In this document: piece after piece, positions 42,402 to 53,803 of the stretch
Layout: each line of letters starts with the position of its first letter
Numbering within the stretch: position 1 is the first letter of the stretch
From: Arthrobacter citreus
GTDB lineage: Bacteria > Actinomycetota > Actinomycetes > Actinomycetales > Micrococcaceae
NCBI RefSeq assembly: GCF_038405225.1
Contig: NZ_CP151657.1
Location: 992,001-1,056,000 of the forward strand
Direction of reading: 5' to 3'
Length of the DNA stretch: 64,000 nt
Notes under the pieces: model-generated
The model's input: only the letters and a program-made list of their open reading frames with translations
What the model was told of the DNA's origin: nothing
The model's database searches: none
Translations under genes and position numbers: made by a program

Positions 42402-42457
42402 TTCGTAAAACTCGGCTTCATAAAACTTCCCCTGTGACGACTGTGCTTCATAAAACT
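42402..42457. repeat. Three TTCRTAAAACT repeats upstream of phzF
   Basis: TTCGTAAAACT at 42402-42412, TTCATAAAACT at 42417-42427 and TTCATAAAACT at 42447-42457, all in the same orientation at spacings of 15 and 30 bases. They lie upstream of the phzF -10 box (42483-42488) and look like binding sites for a regulator. They are AT-rich islands in GC-rich DNA. Confidence 0.7.
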
Positions 42458-42482
42458 CCTCAAACTCCCGGTAATAAGGGGA

Positions 42483-42488
42483 TAGAGT
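42483..42488 (+). promoter_or_regulatory. -10 box of the phzF-like gene, leaderless predicted
   Basis: TAGAGT lies 6 bases before the ATG at 42495, with no ribosome binding site. Confidence 0.55.
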
Positions 42489-42494
42489 TTGGGC

Positions 42495-43331
42495 ATGAAA
42501 CAGCGGTGGTTTAAACAGGTGGACGTTTTTGGCAGTGAACCGTATTTGGGGAATCCCCTGGCCGTGGTGCTGGAAGCTGAGGGCCTTTCCGATGCGGACA
42601 TGGAGTCCTTCGCGCGGTGGACCAACCTCTCCGAAACCACGTTCGTGCTGCCGCCCACCCGCGACGGCGCGGACTACCGCGTCCGCATCTTCACCCCGGG
42701 CGGTGAGATTCCCTTCGCCGGACATCCCACGCTGGGAACATGCCACGCGTGGCTGGAGGCCGGGAACAAGCGCCGCTATCCCGACGTCGTCGTGCAGGAG
42801 TGCGGCATTGGCCTGGTCACGCTGCATGCCAACGCGGGCATCGCGGCCTTCGCCGCTCCGCCGCTGCTGCGCTCGGGCCCGCTCGAAGAGGAGGTGCTGG
42901 ACCAGGCGCTGAAGGCCCTTCACCTGGACCGCACGCAGGTTCTCGCCTCCAATTGGATCGACAACGGACCCGGCTGGCTGGGGCTGCTGCTGCCCGATGC
43001 AGCGGCAGTGCTTGCGCTGAAGCCGGACCCGGTGGTCATGGGAAGCCTGCGCGTTGGCGTCATCGGCGCCCAGCCCGCGGACGCTGAAACCGACTACGAA
43101 GTCCGTGCTTTTGTTCCCGGACTCGGGATCACCGAGGATCCGGTCACCGGGAGCCTGAACGCCGGGTTGGCGCAGTGGCTGATCGGGGCGAATCTGGCGC
43201 CGGAACGCTACGTCGTCACGCAGGGGACCGCGGTGCGGCGCGACGGCCGGGTCCGCGTCTTTACCCGCGACGGCAAAATCTGGGTGGGCGGCTCCACGGT
43301 CACCTCCATTGACGGCACCGTCACCCTTTAG
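42495..43331 (+). CDS. PhzF family isomerase
   Basis: 278 aa, two-domain diaminopimelate-epimerase-like fold. KQVDVFGSEPYLGNPLAVV at 7-25, the conserved Glu47 in WTNLSETTFVLPP, IFTPGGEIPFAGHPTLGTCHAWL near 68-88, and the second-half glycine loop GITEDPVTGSLNAGLAQWL. Most members are not phenazine enzymes; the substrate here is unknown and no phenazine genes are near. It is followed after 16 bases by a nitronate monooxygenase gene and may share its transcript. Confidence 0.88.
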   Translation: MKQRWFKQVDVFGSEPYLGNPLAVVLEAEGLSDADMESFARWTNLSETTFVLPPTRDGADYRVRIFTPGGEIPFAGHPTLGTCHAWLEAGNKRRYPDVVVQECGIGLVTLHANAGIAAFAAPPLLRSGPLEEEVLDQALKALHLDRTQVLASNWIDNGPGWLGLLLPDAAAVLALKPDPVVMGSLRVGVIGAQPADAETDYEVRAFVPGLGITEDPVTGSLNAGLAQWLIGANLAPERYVVTQGTAVRRDGRVRVFTRDGKIWVGGSTVTSIDGTVTL

Positions 43332-43347
43332 GCCCACGGATCCAAGC

Positions 43348-44418
43348 ATGTTTACCCTGCGTTCCCTGCCGCTTCCCGTCGTCGGCGCCCCCATGGCCGG
43401 CGGACCGTCCACGCCGGAGCTGGCCGCCGCGGTCAGTAATGCCGGCGGGCTGGGCTTCCTCGCGGGCGGGTACAAAAGCCCCGCCGCTGTCCGCGAGCAG
43501 ATCACCCGGACCCGGGAACTGACCGACGGGCCTTTTGGCCTGAACATTTTTGTGCCCGACCACGCCAACACCTACGCCGGGATGAGCGAAGAGCTGCAGG
43601 CAGGAAAGCTCGCTGCGTCACTTGCCTACCGTGACGTCCTGGCCGCCGGCACGGGGCGGGAACCCGGGCTGCCGGACCCGGCGGACGACGACGGCTGGCA
43701 GGAGAAGCTGGAGCTGGCACTGGGGGAGCGCGTGCCGGTGGTGTCGTTCACCTTTGGACTGCCGGAGCCGGCGGTGCTGGCAGGGTTTTCCGCCCGGGAT
43801 GTTTGCACCATTGTCACCGTGACGGACGTGGACGAGGCACAGGCGGCAGCCGAAGCCGGAGCCGGGGCCCTCTGCGTCCAGGGACCGGAAGCCGGCGGAC
43901 ACCGCGGAACACTGGACAGCGCCAAACTCCCCGGCGTAGTGCCCCTGAACGAACTTCTGCAGGAGATCCAGGCAGCCTGCGGGCTTCCACTCCTTGCAGC
44001 CGGCGGAATCACCACATCTGCGGACGCAGCCGCGGCGCTGGCCAGCGGCGCTGCCGCCGTCCAAGTGGGAACGCTGCTGCTGCTCAGTTCCGAAGCCGGC
44101 ACCAGCCGGGTGCACCGTGCGGCGCTGCGGGAAGCGGCGCAGGGGTCCCGCTGGCGGGAAACGTCACTGACCCGCGCGTTTTCCGGCCGGCCGGCGCGCG
44201 GACTGACCAACGCTTTTATGCGCTCCTATCCGGATGCGCCGGATGCGTACCCCTACGTCAACCACATCACCGGCCCGCTGCGCGCCGCAGCCGCAGCGGA
44301 AGGCAACCCGGACGGGGTCAGCCTGTGGGCCGGCACCGGCTTCCGGAACGCTGAGGAGGCACCGGCGGCGGATATTGTTCGCCGGCTCGTGGGGCGCCGG
44401 AAGCCTACGGAACCGTAA
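43348..44418 (+). CDS. Nitronate monooxygenase family flavoprotein
   Basis: FMN-dependent TIM barrel that likely oxidises nitronates. 356 aa: VVGAPMAGGPSTPELAAAVSNAGGLGFLAGGY at about 11-42, the catalytic His in GPEAGGHRGT near 186, LLAAGGITTSADAAAALASGAAAVQVGTLLLLSSEAG (phosphate-binding loop), and RWRETSLTRAFSGRPARGLTNAFM. The ATG at 43348 is chosen because earlier in-frame codons overlap phzF. Its last 14 bases overlap the convergent acVLRF1 gene. Confidence 0.87.
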   Translation: MFTLRSLPLPVVGAPMAGGPSTPELAAAVSNAGGLGFLAGGYKSPAAVREQITRTRELTDGPFGLNIFVPDHANTYAGMSEELQAGKLAASLAYRDVLAAGTGREPGLPDPADDDGWQEKLELALGERVPVVSFTFGLPEPAVLAGFSARDVCTIVTVTDVDEAQAAAEAGAGALCVQGPEAGGHRGTLDSAKLPGVVPLNELLQEIQAACGLPLLAAGGITTSADAAAALASGAAAVQVGTLLLLSSEAGTSRVHRAALREAAQGSRWRETSLTRAFSGRPARGLTNAFMRSYPDAPDAYPYVNHITGPLRAAAAAEGNPDGVSLWAGTGFRNAEEAPAADIVRRLVGRRKPTEP

Positions 44419-45040
44419 CCCGCACAAAGACCGAGGACGCGTCCTTCGCGGCCTTGGCCAGCACGGCGAGCTTGGGATCCGGCACGTCCAGCGGACGCAG
44501 CCGAGACAGGCCGCTGAACGGCTGAAAGACGCGTTCACCCGCCAGCAGCTCGGTCAGGGCCCGGTCGCCGCCCAAAACGAGGTACTCCGGTGGCTGTTCC
44601 GTGAAGATCCTTGCCGCCTGTTCGGCAGCAGTCTGGACCAGGGCGTCGGCCTGGTTGGTCCGGCGGCGTGCGAAGCGCTGCTGCGAGCCGCCGCCGGCGG
44701 CGGTGCGGGACTGCACATACCGGTTGCCGGCCTTGGAAGCCAGGAGCATCCCGTCACGGGCCACGCCCACCGCGTACCCGCCGCGCCGCAGCAGCACAAG
44801 GCCCAGCGTGCGGGACTGCCCGGCGAGGGAGATCAGGCGTTCGACGTCGTCGGCACCCCGTCCCGGCCTGCCGTCATCCGGCCACGGGGCCAGCAAATCC
44901 GCTTCCGTGCCGTTCGCCGCCGCCACGTGCAGTCCGCCGTGTTCGGGCGTCAGCGTCACGGCGCCGTTGCCGGCGGCGAAGCGCTGCAGCCAGCCCGGCA
45001 GCCGGTCGGCGGATACATGGGTGGTGCGTGTGGCGGACAT
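44405..45040 (-). CDS. acVLRF1 family peptidyl-tRNA hydrolase (ribosome rescue)
   Basis: Actinobacterial relative of the eukaryotic Vms1/eRF1 release-factor fold, reported to free nascent chains from stalled large subunits. 211 aa: HVSADRLPGWLQRF near 8, the catalytic loop SRTAAGGGSQQRFARRRTNQA near 111-131 with the GxxQ-type glutamine, and a C-terminal half ending with DPKLAVLAKAAKDASSVFVRV. ATG at 45040 with GGGAG upstream; an ATG at 45073 is an alternative. Divergent from rarA. Confidence 0.82.
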   Translation of the reverse strand: MSATRTTHVSADRLPGWLQRFAAGNGAVTLTPEHGGLHVAAANGTEADLLAPWPDDGRPGRGADDVERLISLAGQSRTLGLVLLRRGGYAVGVARDGMLLASKAGNRYVQSRTAAGGGSQQRFARRRTNQADALVQTAAEQAARIFTEQPPEYLVLGGDRALTELLAGERVFQPFSGLSRLRPLDVPDPKLAVLAKAAKDASSVFVRVTVP

Positions 45041-45104
45041 TCGGTAGTTCTCCCGGTGCGGCTGAACCGGCATTCACCGGGCCGTCCCCACGCTACGGCA
45101 CGCG

Positions 45105-45110
45105 TAGCCT
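45105..45110 (+). promoter_or_regulatory. -10 box of rarA, leaderless predicted
   Basis: TAGCCT lies 6 bases before the GTG start at 45117; no separate ribosome binding site fits. Confidence 0.55.
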
Positions 45111-45116
45111 TGGGGT

Positions 45117-46553
45117 GTGAGTGATTTGTTCAGCAGTGACATTGACAGCGACGACATTGACAGCGATTCCAACGCCGGCTCCGGCACTGACGCCGGGGAC
45201 GACGGCGGCGGGCAGGGTGCCGGCGACAGCCGCAAACGCCCCCGCAGTCCGCTGGCGGTGCGGATGCGGCCGCGGACGCTGGACGAGGTGGTGGGACAGC
45301 AGCACCTGCTCGGACCGGGATCGCCACTGCGGACGCTGGCCGAATCCGCTGACGACCGGGGCCCGGCGGGTCCGTCCTCGGTCATGCTCTGGGGTCCTCC
45401 CGGCACGGGCAAAACCACTCTGGCGCATGTGGTGGCGCGCGGCTCCGGACGGAAGTTCGTGGAACTCTCCGCCATCACGGCCGGCGTGAAGGATGTCCGC
45501 CGGGTCATGGAGGATGCGCTGACCAACCGCGACCTGCACCGCATCACCACAGTGCTTTTCCTTGACGAGATCCACCGGTTCAACAAGGCCCAGCAGGACG
45601 CGCTGCTGCCCGGCGTGGAAAACCGCTGGGTGGTGCTCGTGGCCGCCACCACCGAAAATCCCTCCTTCTCCGTCGTATCGCCGCTGCTGTCCCGGTCCCT
45701 GCTGCTGACGCTGAAGCCGCTGACCGAAGAGGACATCGCTGCGCTGCTGCAGCGTGCGGTCCAAGACGAGCGCGGCCTGGCCGGGAGGGTGACGCTCACC
45801 GAAGAGGCCCTGGAGCACCTGGTGCGCCTGGCCGCGGGCGACGCGCGGCGCGGACTGACGGCGCTGGAAGCGGCTGCCGGCGTCGCGTACTCCGAACGGA
45901 CCGACGGCGGCGGGATCCCGGAAGTCACGCTCAGCGACGCCGAAAAGGCGCTGGACGTGGCCGCGCTGCGCTATGACCGGGCCGGGGACCAGCACTATGA
46001 CGTGACCAGTGCCTTCATCAAATCCCTGCGCGGCTCCGACGTGGACGCCGCCCTGCATTACCTGGCGAAGATGCTCGAAGCGGGCGAGGACCCGCGCTTC
46101 ATTTCCCGCCGGCTGATGATTTCCGCTGCCGAGGACGTGGGCATGGCGGATCCCACCGCACTGCAGACCGCCGTCGCCGCTGCCCAGGCCGTGCAGATGA
46201 TCGGCATGCCCGAGGGCCGGATCATTTTGGCCGAGGCCGTGGTGCACATTGCCACCGCCCCCAAATCCAATGCCGCCTACAACGGCATCAACGCCGCCAT
46301 TGCCGACGTGCGTGCCGGCAGGGGGCAGGGGATCCCCGCACACCTGCGGGACGCGCACTACCCCGGCGCCAAGCAGCTCGGACACGGCAAGGGATATGTG
46401 TATTCCCACGATGAACCGCACGGCGTGGCCCGGCAGCAGTACCCGCCGGATGACCTGGTGGGCCGCAACTACTACGAGCCCACCGGCAACGGCGTGGAAC
46501 GGGACATTTCGGCCCGGTTGGAGCGGCTCCGCGGGATCATCCGGGGGAAGTGA
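45117..46553 (+). CDS. rarA: Replication-associated recombination ATPase RarA
   Basis: AAA+ protein of the RarA/Mgs1/WRNIP1 family that acts at stalled replication forks. 478 aa. Acidic, Ser/Asp-rich first 35 residues, then [21 protein letters not shown], Walker [16 protein letters not shown] near 91-105, Walker [41 protein letters not shown] near 147-186, and the tetramerization region ([57 protein letters not shown]). Confidence 0.95.
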   Translation: MSDLFSSDIDSDDIDSDSNAGSGTDAGDDGGGQGAGDSRKRPRSPLAVRMRPRTLDEVVGQQHLLGPGSPLRTLAESADDRGPAGPSSVMLWGPPGTGKTTLAHVVARGSGRKFVELSAITAGVKDVRRVMEDALTNRDLHRITTVLFLDEIHRFNKAQQDALLPGVENRWVVLVAATTENPSFSVVSPLLSRSLLLTLKPLTEEDIAALLQRAVQDERGLAGRVTLTEEALEHLVRLAAGDARRGLTALEAAAGVAYSERTDGGGIPEVTLSDAEKALDVAALRYDRAGDQHYDVTSAFIKSLRGSDVDAALHYLAKMLEAGEDPRFISRRLMISAAEDVGMADPTALQTAVAAAQAVQMIGMPEGRIILAEAVVHIATAPKSNAAYNGINAAIADVRAGRGQGIPAHLRDAHYPGAKQLGHGKGYVYSHDEPHGVARQQYPPDDLVGRNYYEPTGNGVERDISARLERLRGIIRGK

Positions 46554-46571
46554 GCAGCTGCCGCTCCATGC

Positions 46572-46779
46572 TAGGATTGATGGTTGACTGGCAAGCGCGA
46601 CGCCGGACCCCTCCCCGCTTACGGCGGGCAGTTGTGCCCGGTGCCGTGTCTGTAGCAGAAGGCAGCGGTTGGCCCGAGCTCTCCCTAATGGAGGCCAGTA
46701 CTTACATATCAGTCATCACGGTATTCCGACGCAAGTCGGGGCTGCGGTGGCCAAACCGCCAAAACAGTGAAAGGTGAAC
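46572..46779 (+). promoter_or_regulatory. rpsD promoter and long leader
   Basis: TAGGAT (46572-46577) is a good -10 box, giving a leader of about 195 bases before the GTG at 46780. It contains small hairpins: CCCGC-TTACG-GCGGG near 46616 and GCGGT-GGCCAA-ACCGC near 46744-46759, the latter about 10 bases before the ribosome binding site GAAAGG. A leader this long is compatible with autoregulation by S4, but I recognise no known leader motif. Confidence 0.5.
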
Positions 46780-47406
46780 GTGGCTAACAACACACGTGCA
46801 CGCCGTCAGGCCCGCGCTTCGCGCGCCCTCGGCATTGCTTTGACCCCCAAGGCAGCCAAGTACTTCGAGCGTCGTCCTTACCCGCCGGGTGAGCACGGCC
46901 GCGCACGTCGCAAGCAGGACAGCGACTACGCGGTACGCCTGCGTGAAAAGCAGCGTCTGCGCGCCCAGTACGGTATCCGTGAAGCACAGATGACCCGTGT
47001 CTTCGAGGAAGCCCGCCGCACCGCCGGTCTGACCGGTGAAAACCTGATCGAGCTGCTCGAAATGCGTCTTGACGCCCTCGTGCTGCGTTCGGGCTTTGCC
47101 CGTACGATCGCCCAGGCCCGCCAGCTTGTTGTGCACCGTCACATCATGGTTGACGGCGCCCGCGTGGACCGCCCGTCGTTCCGCGTTTCCGAAGGCCAGC
47201 TCATCCATGTGCACATGCGCAGCGAGACCATGACGCCGTTCCAGGTTGCCGCTGCCGGCGCCCACCGCGACGTCCTGCCCGCTGTTCCGGGCTACCTGGA
47301 TGTTTCCCTGGACAAGCTGCAGGCGCGCCTCGTGCGCCGCCCGAAGCGCTCGGAAGTTCCCGTGACCTGCGAAGAGCAGCTCGTCGTGGAATACTACGCA
47401 CGCTAA
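46780..47406 (+). CDS. rpsD: 30S ribosomal protein S4
   Basis: Early 16S rRNA-binding protein of the small subunit. 208 aa, the standard length: RRPYPPGEHGRARRKQDSDYAVRLREKQRLRAQYGIREAQM near 27-67, and the S4 RNA-binding domain MRLDALVLRSGFARTIAQARQLVVHRHIMVDGARVDRPSF near 90-129. It has no zinc-finger cysteines. It stands alone, as in other Micrococcales, not in the rpoA operon. GTG at 46780 with GAAAGG upstream. Confidence 0.97.
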   Translation: MANNTRARRQARASRALGIALTPKAAKYFERRPYPPGEHGRARRKQDSDYAVRLREKQRLRAQYGIREAQMTRVFEEARRTAGLTGENLIELLEMRLDALVLRSGFARTIAQARQLVVHRHIMVDGARVDRPSFRVSEGQLIHVHMRSETMTPFQVAAAGAHRDVLPAVPGYLDVSLDKLQARLVRRPKRSEVPVTCEEQLVVEYYAR

Positions 47407-47428
47407 TCTCGAGTTCTCTCGATTTTTC

Positions 47429-47463
47429 GAACAGCCCGCGGCCCTGCGCCGCGGGCTGTTTGC
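47429..47463 (+). terminator. Intrinsic terminator of rpsD
   Basis: A perfect 11-bp stem (47431-47441 with 47449-47459), 7-base loop, then TTTG. It starts 25 bases after the rpsD stop. Confidence 0.9.
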
Positions 47464-47628
47464 GTCACCGGGACACCCGGCTTTGCGCAGCCCGCCGTGC
47501 ACTGATGTGCAGGCATGCCGCGCTTCGCCGCCCGGCGTGCCCCGGGCCACAAGTGAGTGCGGGGTCCGTGAAGTAGGTAAGGTACATAGCGGAAAGTCTT
47601 AGTTTTCAACCCCCCAAAGAGGAGTGTC

Positions 47629-48000
47629 ATGTCGGGTGGAGATATTGCCGGTCTGATTGCTGCCGGTGTGTTCGCAGTGCTGGTAGTGCTGCTTGCCGTC
47701 CCGATCTGGAAGCTGGGCAAGGTGTTTGATGAGCTGCGCGGCGCCATCCGCAACATCAGCGACGAAACCACTCCGCTGATCGAGGAAGTCACCACCACGG
47801 TGTCCACCACCAACCTGCAGCTGCAGAAGGTGGACGGCATCTCCTCGAACGTCTCCGACGCCACGGCAAACATTTCCGCGCTGTCCTCCCTGATGGCCGC
47901 AACCGTCGGGTCGCCGCTGATCAAGGTTTCGGCGTTCAGCTATGGAGTGCGCTCGGCCCTTTCCTCCCGCAGCAAGAGCCGCGGCCGCCGCAGCCGCTAA
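47629..48000 (+). CDS. DUF948 membrane-anchored protein
   Basis: 123 aa. One N-terminal membrane helix (IAGLIAAGVFAVLVVLLAVPIWKL, about 6-29), then a helical region with heptad-like spacing (FDELRGAIRNISDETTPLIEEVTTTVSTTNLQLQKVDGISSNVSDATANISALSSL), typical of DUF948, and a basic Ser/Arg tail. Function unknown. AGAGGAG upstream of the ATG. It precedes a second small membrane protein and alaS, a conserved actinobacterial arrangement. Confidence 0.85.
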   Translation: MSGGDIAGLIAAGVFAVLVVLLAVPIWKLGKVFDELRGAIRNISDETTPLIEEVTTTVSTTNLQLQKVDGISSNVSDATANISALSSLMAATVGSPLIKVSAFSYGVRSALSSRSKSRGRRSR

Positions 48001-48029
48001 CCCCGCCACCAGCACAGGAGCGAACCAGA

Positions 48030-48284
48030 ATGATCAAGCGAGTCTTTTGGATGTCCATCGGTGTCACCATCGGGGTCATCGCCGTCCGGCGCCTTTCGGA
48101 TGCCAAGAACACCCTGGGTCCGGCCGGACTCAACCACGCCATCGGCACTGCCGCCGATGCCCTGCAGAATTTTGCCGAAGCATTCCGCGACGGCATGAGC
48201 GAACGCGAAGGCGAGCTGCGCACCGCCCTGGGCATGGACACCGGTGACACTGTTGCCGAGTCCATGACTGCGGCACGCCGCTGA
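48030..48284 (+). CDS. Small membrane protein, DUF6167-like
   Basis: 84 aa. One hydrophobic segment at the N-terminus (VFWMSIGVTIGVIAV), then an amphipathic helix (AIGTAADALQNFAEAFRDGMSEREGELRTALGM). The position between the DUF948 gene and alaS fits DUF6167 proteins. Function unknown. ATG at 48030 with CAGGAG upstream. Confidence 0.75.
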   Translation: MIKRVFWMSIGVTIGVIAVRRLSDAKNTLGPAGLNHAIGTAADALQNFAEAFRDGMSEREGELRTALGMDTGDTVAESMTAARR

Positions 48285-48371
48285 CCGGCGGAACCGCCCG
48301 CACCACCTGGCACCACGTGCCGGCAGCCTAAACCTGCGAAACACCTGAATTACCGGAAGGGTAAAAGCACC

Positions 48372-51065
<2,694 letters not shown>

Positions 51066-51066
51066 C

Positions 51067-51648
51067 ATGGAGCCGAAGGACTACCCCCGCGGGGTTAAGT
51101 TGGGGGTAGACGTCGGCCTGGTCCGGGTGGGTTTGGCCGTGAGCGATCCTGACGGCTTGCTGGCAATGCCCGTGAAGACCCTCAAACGGGACGCGAAAAA
51201 GAACAGCGACATTCGGGTCCTCGTCCGCGAGGCGGCCGACCGCGGGGCCGTAGAGGTGTTTGTCGGCCTGCCCCGCAGCATGCGGGGCACCGAAACGGCC
51301 TCCACGCAGATGGCGCGGGATTATGCGCAGCTGCTGCTGGCGGAACTCGAACGCAGCGGCAGCGGCATTCCCGTGACCCTTGTGGATGAGCGCCTCACCA
51401 CCGTGAGCGCCCACCGTTCCCTGCACGAGGCTGGCTTGAACAGCAAAGATCATCGTAGAGTGGTGGATCAAGCAGCCGCTGTCGCTATTCTGCAGCAGGC
51501 TATTGACATGCAGCGTTCCCTTGGACGCGATGTGGGGGAGCCAGTCACATCATGCCGGCAGGACCGCCAGACAGGCGCCCGGCCGGCCCCGACACAGGAG
51601 CCAATCATTTCCCAGGACAATAAGCGCGGAAACGGGGCCGCGCTGTGA
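51067..51648 (+). CDS. ruvX: Pre-16S rRNA nuclease / resolvase-like protein YqgF
   Basis: 193 aa RNase H-fold protein, essential in several bacteria for 16S 5' maturation. GVDVGLVRVGLAVSDPDG near 13-30 holds the first catalytic Asp; VFVGLPRSMRGTETAST near 65; LVDERLTTVSA near 103; and DHRRVVDQAAAVAILQQAID near 126. The 45 residues after the core are a disordered tail. It overlaps mltG by 4 bases (GTGA). Confidence 0.93.
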   Translation: MEPKDYPRGVKLGVDVGLVRVGLAVSDPDGLLAMPVKTLKRDAKKNSDIRVLVREAADRGAVEVFVGLPRSMRGTETASTQMARDYAQLLLAELERSGSGIPVTLVDERLTTVSAHRSLHEAGLNSKDHRRVVDQAAAVAILQQAIDMQRSLGRDVGEPVTSCRQDRQTGARPAPTQEPIISQDNKRGNGAAL

Positions 51649-52874
51649 GCCACAGGTATCCGGATTTTCCGCCCATGGGGGCGGAACCGGACTATGAGCC
51701 GAGCGCCCACCACGGAACGGAGTACTCTGCGGAGGACACTCCTCCGGTGGCGGAGTTCTTCGACGATGAACAGGAGACCCGCCGCAGCCGGCGGCCCACC
51801 CGGGAGAAGCAGCGCCGCCGCAGACGCCGCACCATTGTGATGTTTGTTGTCCTCGTGTTTTTCGCGGGCGTGGTATTTGGCCTCACCATGTTCCTGCGTG
51901 ATCTGCTGGGGATGAACGAGATCAAGGACTATGAGGGCGCCGGAACCGGAAGCGTCAGCTTTACCGTGGCCGAAGGTGACGGGCCGATGGTGATCGGGAC
52001 CAAACTGGAGACGGAGGATATCATCGCGACGTCCAAGGAGTTCGTCAACACGTTCGCCGAGGAGTCCGCCGGGCGGGAAATCCAGCCCGGATCCTATGAA
52101 ATGAAGCAGCAGATGTCCTCCTCCGCAGCGCTTGAAGCGCTGCTGGGTGAAGAGGGCACCGCGGTGCACTACGCCGCGGTGGCCCGCGACCTGCGCCAGA
52201 ACGAAGTGTTCGACATCCTCACCGAGTCCACCGGCATTCCCCGGACCGAATTCGAGGCCCTCGCCCAGAATCCCGGAGCCTTTGGCTTGCCGCCTGAGGC
52301 CGTCAGCCTGGAGGGCTACCTGCACCCGGGCGAATACCGCTTCCCGCTGGAGCAGGACGCAACCTCCATCGTTACGGAAATGGTCGACAACACCTTTGCC
52401 ACTCTCGAGGAAGCCGGAATCACTGATCCGGCGGAGCAGTACCGCATCCTGACCAAGGCCAGCATCATCCAGGCCGAGGCAGGCGAAGCCGACTACGCCA
52501 CTGTGGCAGGTTCCATCCAGAACCGGCTGCGCGCCGACAACGTGGAAACCAGCGGCCTGATCCAGTCCGACGCCACGGTGACCTACGGACTGAACCGCAA
52601 GAGCTATGACCTGACGCCGGAGGAAAAGGCTGACAAGTCCAACCCCTACAACACGTACGCCAACCCCGGGCTGCCGGTTGGACCCATCGGTTCCCCCAGC
52701 AAGGAGGCCATTGACGCGGCCGCCAATCCCGCCGATGTGCCGTACTACTACTGGGTGACGGTCAACCTGGACACCGGCCAGACCGAGTTCTCCTCAACCC
52801 TGGCGGAACACGCGAAATACGTGCTCCAGTACCAGGAATGGTGCGGCAAGCAGGAACCGGGCAGGTGCGGGTAA
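51645..52874 (+). CDS. mltG: Endolytic peptidoglycan transglycosylase MltG
   Basis: Cleaves nascent glycan strands at the membrane and sets their length. 409 aa: cytoplasmic tail of about 65 residues with a run of arginines, one membrane helix (TIVMFVVLVFFAGVVFGLTMF), LysM-like region, then the YceG domain with EGYLHPGEYRF near 223 and the catalytic Glu in KASIIQAEAGEADYATVAGSIQNRL near 277, and NTYANPGLPVGPIGSP. GTG start within the ruvX stop. Confidence 0.95.
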   Translation: MSHRYPDFPPMGAEPDYEPSAHHGTEYSAEDTPPVAEFFDDEQETRRSRRPTREKQRRRRRRTIVMFVVLVFFAGVVFGLTMFLRDLLGMNEIKDYEGAGTGSVSFTVAEGDGPMVIGTKLETEDIIATSKEFVNTFAEESAGREIQPGSYEMKQQMSSSAALEALLGEEGTAVHYAAVARDLRQNEVFDILTESTGIPRTEFEALAQNPGAFGLPPEAVSLEGYLHPGEYRFPLEQDATSIVTEMVDNTFATLEEAGITDPAEQYRILTKASIIQAEAGEADYATVAGSIQNRLRADNVETSGLIQSDATVTYGLNRKSYDLTPEEKADKSNPYNTYANPGLPVGPIGSPSKEAIDAAANPADVPYYYWVTVNLDTGQTEFSSTLAEHAKYVLQYQEWCGKQEPGRCG

Positions 52875-53771
52875 TTGACGCCTAGCCCGCTGCGGGCAGC
52901 TGTGCTGGGGCATCCGATCGGGCACTCCAAATCTCCGCTGCTGCACCGCGCCGCCTACGGGTACCTCGGGTTTGACTGTTCCTACGACCGGATTGACGTC
53001 CCCGAAGAGGACGCGGCAGCCTTTGCCGCGTCCCTCCGGGAAACGGATCCGGCCGGGCCCCGGTGGGCCGGACTGTCGGTGACCATGCCGCTGAAGGCGG
53101 CACTGCTCCCCGCCATGGACGCCCTCACGTCCACGGCTGAGGACCTGCAGGTGCTGAACACGGTGACCTTCGACTACACGGACGGCGGTGTGGTCCTCAC
53201 CGGGCACAACACTGATGTCACAGGCATCGTCAATGCGCTGCGCCATGCCGGCGCCCAGGGTAACCCGCACGTGGTCATCCTCGGTGCCGGCGGCACCGCC
53301 TGCGCCGCCGTCGCAGCTGCGGCACGCCTGGAGGCCGCATCGGTTTCGGTCTGTGCGCGCAGGTTCACCGCAGGGCCGGACGGAGTTCCACCGGTGGCCG
53401 GCGTTGGACGCCGCACCGGGACAGAGGTGCGGCTGCGCCCCTGGGAAGAGGCGGCAGCCGCCTGTGCCGGCGCCGACGTCGTCATTTCCACGCTTCCCCC
53501 TCACGGTGCCGATGCCCTGGCGGACCAGCTGGCCGCGGCGCCGCACGGAGCGGCGGGCGCCGGCGCCGTCCTGCTGGATGTTGCCTATGACCCGTGGCCG
53601 AGCCGGATTGCCGGCGTGTGGGAGGCACAGGGCGGGCTCATTGTTCCCGGATTGGAAATGCTGCTGTACCAGGCGGTGGAACAGGTGCGTCTGTTTACCG
53701 GCGGGGCGTTCCGTGAAGAGAATTCCGTCACAAACGTGATGTGTGACGCTGTGGGGGCACCGCGGCGCTGA
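52875..53771 (+). CDS. aroE: Shikimate dehydrogenase
   Basis: Reduces 3-dehydroshikimate with NADPH. 298 aa: [22 protein letters not shown] near 11-32, catalytic Lys and Asn in [11 protein letters not shown] and LNTVTF, Asp in GHNTDVTGI, Rossmann loop [18 protein letters not shown] near 132. TTG start at 52875 directly abuts the mltG stop; a GTG at 52902 would cut the first strand, so TTG is preferred. It opens the aroE-C-K-B group. Confidence 0.92.
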   Translation: MTPSPLRAAVLGHPIGHSKSPLLHRAAYGYLGFDCSYDRIDVPEEDAAAFAASLRETDPAGPRWAGLSVTMPLKAALLPAMDALTSTAEDLQVLNTVTFDYTDGGVVLTGHNTDVTGIVNALRHAGAQGNPHVVILGAGGTACAAVAAAARLEAASVSVCARRFTAGPDGVPPVAGVGRRTGTEVRLRPWEEAAAACAGADVVISTLPPHGADALADQLAAAPHGAAGAGAVLLDVAYDPWPSRIAGVWEAQGGLIVPGLEMLLYQAVEQVRLFTGGAFREENSVTNVMCDAVGAPRR

Positions 53772-53803
53772 AGGCGCGGACCGGACATGGCAGTATTGAA
53801 ACC

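Noticed and set aside
42495-43331. Part of a phenazine biosynthesis cluster
   Set aside because: Only a PhzF-fold protein is present; no phzA/B, D, E or G nearby, and most PhzF homologues have other roles.
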